Shown in pieces: positions 1-5,563 of a stretch of DNA of 24,297 nt (position 1 is the stretch's first letter; each line of letters opens with the position of its first letter). The position numbers and the translations under genes are program-made. The notes beneath the pieces are model-generated. The model saw only the letters and a program-made list of their open reading frames with translations, searched no databases and was not told the origin of the DNA. This stretch comes from an uncultured Bacillaceae bacterium (GTDB lineage Bacteria; Bacillota; Bacilli; Bacillales; Caldibacillaceae): NCBI GenBank assembly GCA_937983015.1, contig CALKAK010000200.1, positions 1 through 24,297 of the forward strand, written 5' to 3'.

Positions 1-113
1 TAGCCTGGATCTGCTCGTAGTCGCCTCGTTTGAGCGAATGACCGTGCCGTACCTGTTGTTCCCCACAACACGGCGGCTAACAATATATAAAAAGAAGATT
101 GTACGTTTTTCAT
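1..113 (-). CDS. EamA/DMT-type transporter, N-terminal fragment (runs off window)
   Basis: The minus strand has an ATG at 113 behind a good ribosome site (GAGGTGATGGT). The peptide starts MKNVQSSFYILLAAVLWG and continues TTGTARSFA. The motif 'AAVLWGTTGTA.(S/A)FA' is typical of the first membrane helix of EamA/RhaT drug/metabolite transporters, which are ten-helix inner-membrane exporters of small metabolites. After SFA the residues (QTRRLRADPG) no longer look like the family, which usually has a P-x-x-A-T-P-L stretch here. A +1 frame gives NEATT, so a frameshift may be present. The gene leaves the window, so whether it is intact cannot be judged. Substrate unknown. It is divergent from the cell-wall hydrolase gene at 634. 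Confidence 0.5.
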   Translation of the reverse strand, partial: MKNVQSSFYILLAAVLWGTTGTARSFAQTRRLRADPG

Positions 114-633
114 ACCATCACCTCAAAACGATTCCAACGAAATACTAATTGCCAAAATGCCAGATTGCTGCGAACTCCTAATATTCGTTATTTTTTAATA
201 ATCTATTGAGCGTAACATAACGTAACAAAAATACTGTGCTCACTGTAAAAATGAAAGATCGCAGCGTTTCGCCATCTATGTTGTAAAACTTATCTACCTG
301 CTTTCTAAAAAACAACTCATAGACATTTTGCTACTATATTTCTAGAATCATACAGGAAATCCTGCTAATCGTTGACTAGATGCGTAATTCTATTTTTTTA
401 CAAAAGGACACCCAATCAGTAAGATAAGAAAATCTGTTAACGGTCTACCTAACCATTTATAAATCAATGAATCCTATAAAAATACTTAATCATTACTAGA
501 AAAATAAAACTATTTTTTGTTAATAGTTTGATAGCTTTTGAAACATAAATGTAATATTTCGGTAAACCATTTGCAAAGACAAGTATGTAAAATGAGTGAT
601 AGTAATCAGGATTAAAAAAAGGTTGGGATTAGA
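114..633. other. AT-rich intergenic region between divergent genes
   Basis: About 520 bases without a recognisable gene, strongly AT-rich. The left end should hold the promoter of the EamA-type gene and the right end that of the hydrolase gene at 634. A minus-strand open stretch around 205-335 reads as a plausible but unrecognised peptide (..VDKFYNIDGETLRSFIF..) with no ATG and no ribosome site; it may be a gene remnant or chance. The conserved G-rich core of a c-di-AMP riboswitch, which precedes some NlpC/P60 genes, was not found. Confidence 0.5.
518..566 (+). promoter_or_regulatory. Candidate promoter and WalR-like box for the hydrolase gene
   Basis: TTGATA at 528-533 and TAATAT at 552-557 are separated by 18 bases and could be a sigma-A promoter about 75 bases before the start codon. 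At 550-566 the sequence TGTAAT-ATTTC-GGTAAA matches the WalR (YycF) consensus TGTWAH-N5-TGTWAH at 11 of 12 positions. A weaker copy, TGTTAA-N5-TGATAG, lies at 518-534. In B. subtilis, cwlO belongs to the WalRK regulon, so the match fits the gene. In AT-rich DNA such boxes also arise by chance. Confidence 0.35.
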
Positions 634-1785
634 TTGGATCAGTCAACGAAGAAAAAATTAGCGACAGTTGGTGTTGCGGCAATTCTTGTATTTAGTAGTC
701 TACCACCAACACAAGTATTCGCAGCAAGAACGACCCAACAAATCGAATCGGAAATCAAAGAAACTCGTAATGAACTATCGAAAGTTGAACAAGAACTGGC
801 TCGTTTAGAAGACGCAATTAAAGAAAACAGGAAAGTTTTAAATGAGACGGAAAAAAATATCGAATCGACTGAAAACGAGATTCAACAACTGAATAAAGAA
901 AAAGAAGAAATTGAAGAACGGATGGCCAAACGCGAGGAAATTATCAAAAAGCGGATGGCAACCATGCAGAAAATGGGGGGAACCCTCGGCTATCTCGATG
1001 TGATCCTCGGTGCAACGGATTTTGAAGACTTCATCAGCCGGGTAAGTTCATTAGCGACAATCGCTAAAGCGGATCAAACCCTCCTGGAAGAACAAAAAGC
1101 GGATGCTGAGGCTGTTCAGGAAAAAGTTACAGCGGCTGAGACGAAATTATCTGAATTAAATGATATGAAAGCCGAATTGCAAGAAATCGAGGCGGTCATC
1201 GCCGCACAAAAAGCGGAAACGGAAAAGATAAAAGAACAGTTGAAAGATAAAGAAGGACGGTTATTGGCTGAAAAAGAAGCCAGGGAACGAGAAGAACGCG
1301 CCCGCAGAATGCAAGCCCAATTACAATCACGGGTAGCTCAATCACAGGTAGCTGGCGCCAGTTCAAAGCAAAACTCTCATACATACTCAAAACCGTCTGT
1401 ATCGGGTAGTAAAGCAGTTCAAATTGTAACTTCCGTTGGCTATCCATTCATCGGAAAATCCGTCTATGTTTTCGGAGCAGCGGACCCAGTCAATGGTCGC
1501 TTTGACTGTTCCGGTTTTGTACAATGGGCCTTTGCCCAAGCTGGAATTGCTGTTGGCCGTTCAACAAGCAGTTTAGCATCAACCGGAACGAAGATTTCCA
1601 AGAGCGATTTGCGTCCTGGTGATCTCGTATTCTTCAATACTTATAAACGAAACGGTCACGTTGGGATCTACATTGGCGGCGGTAAATTTATCGGTTCCCA
1701 AAGTTCAACAGGGGTAGCTATTGCCAATATGAACGATAGCTACTGGGGGCCAAGATTTAGCCAGGCTAGACGAGTCATTAATTAA
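634..1785 (+). CDS. Secreted CwlO-like NlpC/P60 peptidoglycan endopeptidase
   Basis: A 383-residue exported cell-wall hydrolase. Residues 1-30 form a signal peptide (KKK, then a hydrophobic stretch ending VFA-AR). Residues about 33-240 are almost entirely charged heptad-like coiled coil (E/K/Q-rich), as in CwlO/PcsB N-termini, where it interacts with FtsEX. After a Ser-rich linker, residues about 262-383 are an NlpC/P60 domain with catalytic Cys292 (DCSGF) and His342 (GHVGIYIG). This class cuts the D-Glu/meso-DAP bond of stem peptides during cell elongation. The C-terminal SSTGVAIA and SYWG..ARRV motifs resemble CwlO. It is shorter than B. subtilis CwlO (about 470 residues), so orthology to CwlO over other coiled-coil P60 proteins is not certain. 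The TTG start is the only in-frame start that keeps the signal peptide; its ribosome site (AAAAGG) is weak and 11 bases away. Confidence 0.88.
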   Translation: MDQSTKKKLATVGVAAILVFSSLPPTQVFAARTTQQIESEIKETRNELSKVEQELARLEDAIKENRKVLNETEKNIESTENEIQQLNKEKEEIEERMAKREEIIKKRMATMQKMGGTLGYLDVILGATDFEDFISRVSSLATIAKADQTLLEEQKADAEAVQEKVTAAETKLSELNDMKAELQEIEAVIAAQKAETEKIKEQLKDKEGRLLAEKEAREREERARRMQAQLQSRVAQSQVAGASSKQNSHTYSKPSVSGSKAVQIVTSVGYPFIGKSVYVFGAADPVNGRFDCSGFVQWAFAQAGIAVGRSTSSLASTGTKISKSDLRPGDLVFFNTYKRNGHVGIYIGGGKFIGSQSSTGVAIANMNDSYWGPRFSQARRVIN

Positions 1786-1796
1786 TATAGACGAAA

Positions 1797-1834
1797 CAAC
1801 CTGTCTCTCCTTCGAAAGAGGGACAGGTTTTATT
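1797..1834 (+). terminator. Rho-independent terminator after the hydrolase gene
   Basis: AACCTGTC at the left arm pairs with GACAGGTT at the right arm. Inner CTC/GAG pairs flank a short CTTCGAAA loop, and the hairpin is followed by TTTTATTT. It lies 12 bases after the stop codon and separates this gene from the convergent pdaA. Confidence 0.9.
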
Positions 1835-1892
1835 TATGCTATTAACAAAATTATATTTCGTTTTCTTTTATTTATGCCTTTTTTCGCACATT

Positions 1893-2699
1893 TTACCGAA
1901 AGAAACGAGATTTTTCTCCCAACTCTCTTTCCAGAAGCAAATCATATAAACTAGCAAAACGGTATCCCCGATTTTTCAAATCCTGGATCACTTTTTCCAA
2001 AGCATCGGCATTATCTTTGGACACGGTATGAAGCAAGATGATCGCACCAGGGTGAACTTGTTCCATGATTTCGCCGTACGCATATTGCCACCCCAGCTGC
2101 CTGTCAACGTACCAATCAACAAAAGCAAGTGACCAAAACACATGAAAATACCCTTCGTCTCGTGCTATTTTTAAGGTACGCTCGCTGAAGATTCCCCGCG
2201 GCGGCCGTAAAAAGATCATCTCCTTCTGCCCGGTTAGCTCATACGTTTTTTCCTTTACTCGCTGCAATTCTTCCTTTATTTGCTCATCACTGATCTGTGT
2301 GAGATCCGGATGACTCCAGGAATGATTACCGATGATATGACCCTCTCGGACCATCCTCTTTGCCAATTCCGGTGCTGATTCCAAGTAATGTCCTGTTACA
2401 AAAAAGGTTGCCGGTACCTGTTCCTTGTTAAGGACATCTAAAATTTTTTCCGTAAACCCATTTTCATACCCATTATCAAAAGTTAAATAAACGACTTTGC
2501 TCTCGGGATTTCCTTTATAAAATGCACCGTATTCATTCAACAATGCCTCATATGTTTCCCCCGCATCCGGTGGTACTTCATTGCGCGCCTTTTTAAATCC
2601 CCAGTGGATCGGTGCGTTGGAAAGTGCGGAAACGTTCATTCCATTTATTCCCGTAAAAATCACGATGAATATCAACAGGATTTGCCAAGACTTTCTCAC
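1893..2699 (-). CDS. pdaA: PdaA: delta-lactam-biosynthetic polysaccharide deacetylase
   Basis: A 268-residue carbohydrate esterase family 4 enzyme with an N-terminal signal or anchor helix (residues about 5-25). It removes the N-acetyl group from muramic acid in spore cortex, allowing muramic-delta-lactam formation, the mark that germination lytic enzymes recognise. Visible motifs: motif 1 TFDNGYENG (Asp75), with the DNG variant characteristic of PdaA instead of DDG; metal-binding HSWSH (His126, His130); RPPRG (165-169); and LLHT (222-225). Length matches B. subtilis PdaA (263 residues). The start is GTG at 2699, 7 bases after AAGGAAGGA. This gene is the clearest sign that the organism makes endospores. 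In B. subtilis pdaA is expressed in the forespore under sigma G; I did not identify that promoter here. Confidence 0.93.
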   Translation of the reverse strand: MRKSWQILLIFIVIFTGINGMNVSALSNAPIHWGFKKARNEVPPDAGETYEALLNEYGAFYKGNPESKVVYLTFDNGYENGFTEKILDVLNKEQVPATFFVTGHYLESAPELAKRMVREGHIIGNHSWSHPDLTQISDEQIKEELQRVKEKTYELTGQKEMIFLRPPRGIFSERTLKIARDEGYFHVFWSLAFVDWYVDRQLGWQYAYGEIMEQVHPGAIILLHTVSKDNADALEKVIQDLKNRGYRFASLYDLLLERELGEKSRFFR

Positions 2700-2780
2700 C
2701 AGCAGTCCTTCCTTTCCTTTTTTCTTAGTTTTTCATAACAAAGGAAAAACATGCTGCATCTCCGTTTCTTCTTCTTTCCA

Positions 2781-3413
2781 TTAATTGCTAGCATTTTTTA
2801 TGCCACTTATGATCATCCGCCCCAAGATACTCGTTTTCCTTCTCATCATCAAGAAACTTGGATCCAGAGAAATAAAGAAAACGAAAAAGAATATAGCCGG
2901 TTAAAGAGGTGAAAATCTTTCGACCTACAATCTTCGCCGGTATTTGTATAACCTCTCTTCTTTCTTGAAAATGTTGAATAATTGTCTCCAACCTTTTCAG
3001 CGTTTCCGTTTCAATACATGCTGTCACTTACTCGCGGAACTCCTCATTAAACGTGATTTCTTTAATAAAGATCCGGAACAATTCTTGATGCTCCTTAAAA
3101 ACATGCATCGTCTTTGGTTAGGACGCGGATGAACTCTTCGATGGATGCCGGTTTCGTTGCGAAAATTTCTCTGAACATTTCTTCCGTCATTCACGGTAAT
3201 GCGTTTTGTACAATAGGAACGAGGATCGCCAATAATAATTTTTCCTTTGTCTTGTAGTGCCGAAAAATCGTGCCTTCCGCGACTCTGGCTCGTTGGACAA
3301 TCTCACTGGTTAATGTGTTCATATCCCCTTTTTGTGCAAACAGCTCTACAGCTTTTAAAAGAATTTTTTGTTTTTTCCGTAAAGGTACCGGATTCCCGGG
3401 GATTTGTTATCAT
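2781..3413 (-). pseudogene. Decayed TetR-family transcriptional regulator
   Basis: The three minus-strand frames together give one TetR protein. From about 3397 the frame reads KKQKILLKAVELFAQKGDM, then LTSEIVQRARVAEGTIFRHYKTKEKLL, the canonical TetR helix-turn-helix. It hits a TGA at 3193. The next segment (MTEEMFREIFATKPASIEEF) is in frame after that stop. The sequence then shifts frame near 3110 (KEHQELFRIFIKEITFNEEFRE), meets a TAA, continues as a C-terminal ligand-domain segment (LKRLETIIQHFQERREVIQI..GYILFRFLYF), and shifts again at the end (MIISGIKNASN). With at least two in-frame stops and two or more frameshifts it cannot make a protein. It lies downstream of two ABC-exporter fragments, as TetR genes of drug-export operons often do. 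Confidence 0.85.
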
Positions 3414-3512
3414 CAGTTCAAAAATCAGATTCTTTTTCACGTCTATCGCTCTCTTTTTTAAAGGTCATACTTTCCGATATTTCCGCAACGATCCAGGATC
3501 TTGAACACCTAA

Positions 3513-3653
3513 TTACACGGGCATACTTTCACCGATAAAGATGAAATGAACAAGCGATGAGATCGCGATGGGAATAAGAAAAATTAAAGATAGCGTCCGT
3601 TCATCCCGCACCATTTCTAATAAAATTCGCCTCATCACGGCGAGCGTTTTCAA
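3513..3653 (-). pseudogene. ABC-2 type permease, N-terminal remnant
   Basis: After an AGGAGGG ribosome site, a TTG at 3653 opens a 46-codon frame. It reads LKTLAVMRRILLEMVRDERT, then LSLIFLIPIAISSLVHFIFIGESMPV and a stop. Short basic N-terminus + 'RDERTL' + first membrane helix + periplasm-side segment is the usual beginning of an ABC-2 (drug or polysaccharide exporter) permease of about 370 residues. Only the first eighth remains; the DNA then passes straight into the TetR remnant, so most of the gene has been deleted. Confidence 0.75.
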
Positions 3654-3669
3654 ACTTATCCCTCCTCGC

Positions 3670-3771
3670 TTACAAAAATACACCTTCTAGATTATCGGTT
3701 TGAAAAACAGGATTTAACTCTGCCGGTGAACCCGTTGCGATCAACAGGCCCTCCGAATCAAGGCGGCCCGG
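3670..3771 (-). pseudogene. ABC transporter ATP-binding protein, C-terminal remnant
   Basis: A 33-codon minus-strand segment after a TGA reads GRLDSEGLLIATGSPAEL, then ..NLEGVFL and a stop. 'G.L.A.G.P.EL' followed by 'NLE.VFL' is the usual C-terminal tail of ATP-binding subunits of ABC-2 exporters. The stop is followed directly by the ribosome site of the permease remnant, which preserves the ATPase-permease operon order. The nucleotide-binding domain itself is absent. Confidence 0.7.
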
Positions 3772-3779
3772 TCACACGG

Positions 3780-4082
3780 TTAAGCTTCTGCCACGATAGC
3801 TGGATTCCCGTCCATCATCCTAAGCGAGAGATTACTCACTTTAAATATTGAAAATAAAAATCTTTCCATCGATAATTTGAAGTTTTCTGTGTAAAAAAAT
3901 CCCCCTTTTCCAGGGGGGCACTTCAATTTCTGTAAACTTTCTTCAATTTCATCTAAAAGTGCTAGCAAGCGATCGATTTCGTCAATATCAAGATCTTCTG
4001 GTTCTAGCTCATCCAGTATTTTTAGAAAATCTGAAAAACGTTTTTGAACTTGACCGAGCGGTTCCCGATGATGATTTTTCAA
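3780..4082 (-). CDS. Small SE1561-like protein with an abnormal C-terminal extension
   Basis: The first 55 or so residues (GQVQKRFSDFLKILDELEPE, then DLDIDEIDRLLALLDEIEESLQKLK) resemble the short acidic SE1561-type proteins of Bacillales: a helix, a 'D.EDIDRLI.MLD' core and a final helix, usually about 60 residues. Function unknown. After Lys55 the frame runs through a GC hairpin plus T-run (3893-3919) that looks like the gene's own terminator, then adds about 45 unrelated residues ending ..DGNPAIVAEA. I infer that the original stop codon next to the hairpin has been lost. The start is TTG at 4082 with only a weak ribosome site. It lies 50 bases after yfkD on the same strand, so it is probably co-transcribed with it. 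Confidence 0.55.
   Translation of the reverse strand: MKNHHREPLGQVQKRFSDFLKILDELEPEDLDIDEIDRLLALLDEIEESLQKLKCPPGKGGFFYTENFKLSMERFLFSIFKVSNLSLRMMDGNPAIVAEA
3893..3919 (-). terminator. Rho-independent terminator lying inside the SE1561-like frame
   Basis: On the minus strand CCCCC-TGGAAAA-GGGGG is followed by ATTTTTTT, a classic intrinsic terminator for the yfkD/SE1561-like transcript. It falls inside the open frame at about codons 56-63. Confidence 0.7.
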
Positions 4083-4132
4083 ACACGTTCTCTTTTCGAG
4101 TAATTATTAAAAAAAGTTGGTTGCCAACATGA

Positions 4133-4960
4133 TTACCGCGGAGCATCGACCGCATAAAAATTGAAGGATACATGATCTTGAATCGGGATCCAAGCGCCGA
4201 TTCCTTGTGAAGTGATATTCTTGATTTCAATGAAACGCTTTCCACCTTTGAGGACGAGATAAACCTCACCATACGTAACCGTCCCTTTTTCATTAATCGC
4301 CGGTGCATAGGCATCCAGATAACCAAGTTTTTTGGCAGGGACATTATAGTATTGATCTTTTTTCGTCCCCTGACCGATCACCGTCTCGAATGACAAAGGT
4401 AATCTCGTTTTTTCCATCGCCTTCCGTAACATCATTTGCTGGACATCCCTGGCATGGGGAATCTTGGCCGTGAGCCCACCCCGGACGATTTTTTGTTGCT
4501 CCTGGACGTAGTGAATTTTATAGGGTGCATTGCCACTCCGGTTATCGTAAAAGTTGGTGTTAATTTTCTGATATTCCCAATTGGGAGATGTTTCTTTTGA
4601 CTCATAATTTAAGGGCCACTTTCCCAAATAGATTTGGGCGCGATAACCAAAGGCGATCCATGGTTTAGTGATCGATGTTTCATTGAGCATTAATAATAAA
4701 TTCGGGTTCTCGATTTTTATTTTGGCCGTTCGCAGCAGTTCTTCCGTCAATTCACTCGGTTGTAATTTCGGTAAATCCTGAGCGGGATTCGGATATGTAT
4801 TTTCTTTTACAATCGTGATTACCGAACCCGGAATCTCATATTTTTTTTCCATGTGCGTTTCTTGATCAGCTTTCTCTTTTGCATCGGAAAAAAGTACCTT
4901 GCCGGAGGCGACCATGTAAATAGAAATGATCAGGAGCAAAAACCTGATGGTTTTCTTCAT
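4133..4960 (-). CDS. yfkD: YfkD-family protein (function unknown), exported or anchored
   Basis: A 275-residue protein with an N-terminal hydrophobic segment (MKKTIRFLLLIISIYMVASG), so probably secreted or membrane-anchored. The body (IPGSVITIVKENTYPNPAQD.. LLLMLNETSITKPW.. RAQIYLGKWPLNY..) matches the Bacillus YfkD family, whose role is not known. An in-frame start 48 bases upstream exists, but ATG 4960 is preferred because GGAAGGAGT lies 8 bases before it and the signal sequence begins there. It is the first gene of a minus-strand unit with the small SE1561-like gene. The neighbouring pdaA and, across pfeT, yfkHIJK recall the B. subtilis yfj/yfk neighbourhood. Confidence 0.85.
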   Translation of the reverse strand: MKKTIRFLLLIISIYMVASGKVLFSDAKEKADQETHMEKKYEIPGSVITIVKENTYPNPAQDLPKLQPSELTEELLRTAKIKIENPNLLLMLNETSITKPWIAFGYRAQIYLGKWPLNYESKETSPNWEYQKINTNFYDNRSGNAPYKIHYVQEQQKIVRGGLTAKIPHARDVQQMMLRKAMEKTRLPLSFETVIGQGTKKDQYYNVPAKKLGYLDAYAPAINEKGTVTYGEVYLVLKGGKRFIEIKNITSQGIGAWIPIQDHVSFNFYAVDAPR

Positions 4961-5076
4961 GATTGAAACTCCTTCCAAATCTAAGATGTATGTATAGTTT
5001 TTCCCCACTTATTCTTCTTATCCATAAAAATCAACAAAATCATACTGGAGAAAAATTCTTTAATGTTTTTAGAATA

Positions 5077-5110
5077 TTGACAAAATACCCCCCATAAAAT
5101 TAGTAATACA
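5077..5110 (+). promoter_or_regulatory. Candidate promoter of the orphan transcription unit
   Basis: A perfect -35 hexamer TTGACA at 5077-5082 is followed by poor -10 choices (TTAGTA with 17, TAGTAA with 18, or TAATAC with 21 bases spacing). An alternative reading is a forespore-type promoter: AGAATA (5071-5076) with CATAAAA (5093-5099), 16 bases apart, loosely like sigma F/G. Which of these works, if any, is not decidable by eye. Confidence 0.3.
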
Positions 5111-5125
5111 TAAAGAAAAGGAGGG

Positions 5126-5212
5126 ATGACATCCGGGGAAAGGCGGTCTGGAGTTAACGAACCTTCCTTGAATCGTCAGGTAGCGCGAAAAAAGCAAAGG
5201 GGTGGTGAATGA
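5126..5212 (+). CDS. Possible 28-residue peptide in the orphan transcript
   Basis: ATG 5126 follows AAAGGAGGG almost without spacing and encodes a basic, polar peptide (MTSGERRSGVNEP.. to ..KKQRGGE). Its stop overlaps, as ATGA, a second frame (5209-5298, 29 codons) that has its own ribosome-like GGGGTGGTGA. That second frame runs across the terminator hairpin, which makes it doubtful. Neither peptide is recognised. The short spacing between ribosome site and start also argues against efficient translation of the first. The unit may instead be a small RNA. Confidence 0.25.
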   Translation: MTSGERRSGVNEPSLNRQVARKKQRGGE

Positions 5213-5247
5213 CTCCAGTTTTACTACAATCGAAAGGAAATGAACGG

Positions 5248-5281
5248 CCGGGGGCGCAGAATGCCACCCGGTTTTATTTTT
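5248..5281 (+). terminator. Rho-independent terminator of the orphan transcription unit
   Basis: CCGGGGGC (5248-5255) pairs with GCCACCCGG (5263-5271) leaving one bulged A, with a 7-base loop, followed by TTTTATTTTT. It lies in front of pfeT on the plus strand, with no established gene upstream of it on that strand, so it points to a small transcript made from about 5100-5280. Confidence 0.8.
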
Positions 5282-5325
5282 ATAGAAGTTCATTTTAAAC
5301 AACAGCTCGGGAATGGTTTTATTTA

Positions 5326-5360
5326 TTACAATTATTATTTAATAATTATTTTTAATAAAT
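5326..5360. promoter_or_regulatory. AT-rich PerR-like element upstream of pfeT
   Basis: TTACAATTATTATTT at 5326-5340 matches the PerR consensus TTATAATNATTATAA at 11 of 14 defined positions, and a second overlapping AT palindrome-like stretch follows to 5360. B. subtilis pfeT is PerR-repressed, so the site would make sense. It lies about 200 bases before the start codon, and matches to such AT-only consensuses are weak evidence. Confidence 0.25.
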
Positions 5361-5435
5361 CTTTTTCTTTCTATTGATTAATCTCTCTTTTCGTGATAAC
5401 CTAAGAATGAACAAAATACAGTAATATCAACTAAT

Positions 5436-5543
5436 TGAGAGAGATTTTCATTATCATTTGTTTTCTTGACAAAGTATCGCTATTGAAAAACATTCTCAAT
5501 TACAATCGATTATTATCAATTAGGTGAAAACCATTCTCAATTA
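5436..5543 (+). promoter_or_regulatory. Three Fur-like boxes before pfeT, two as a direct repeat
   Basis: Three 7-1-7 sites fit the Bacillus Fur box TGATAATNATTATCA: TGAGAGAGATTTTCA (5436-5450), TGAAAAACATTCTCA (5484-5498) and TGAAAACCATTCTCA (5525-5539), each with 11-12 of 14 matches. The last two are part of a 19-base direct repeat (TGAAAA-C-CATTCTCAATTA type, one mismatch), 41 bases apart. The TGA...TCA ends favour Fur over PerR (TTA...TAA). A -35-like TTGACA lies at 5466-5471 between boxes 1 and 2. The pfeT ribosome site begins 7 bases after the last repeat. In B. subtilis, Fur activates the PerR-repressed pfeT; in Listeria the homologue frvA is Fur-controlled. Confidence 0.6.
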
Positions 5544-5563
5544 GATTTTAAGGAGGAGAAACC

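Noticed and set aside
114..633. Possible c-di-AMP (ydaO-type) riboswitch before the NlpC/P60 gene
   Set aside because: The region lacks the G-rich conserved core motifs of that riboswitch and is nearly all A/T.
3247..3504. Plus-strand open frames of 60-85 codons
   Set aside because: They are antisense to the decayed TetR gene, whose minus-strand frames give a recognisable helix-turn-helix.
4009..4344. A 111-codon minus-strand frame overlapping yfkD and the SE1561-like gene
   Set aside because: It overlaps the end of yfkD and the start of the small gene in another frame and resembles no protein.
5069..5302. A 77-codon minus-strand frame upstream of yfkD
   Set aside because: It lies over the orphan unit's promoter and terminator on the opposite strand, has no ribosome site and reads as random sequence.
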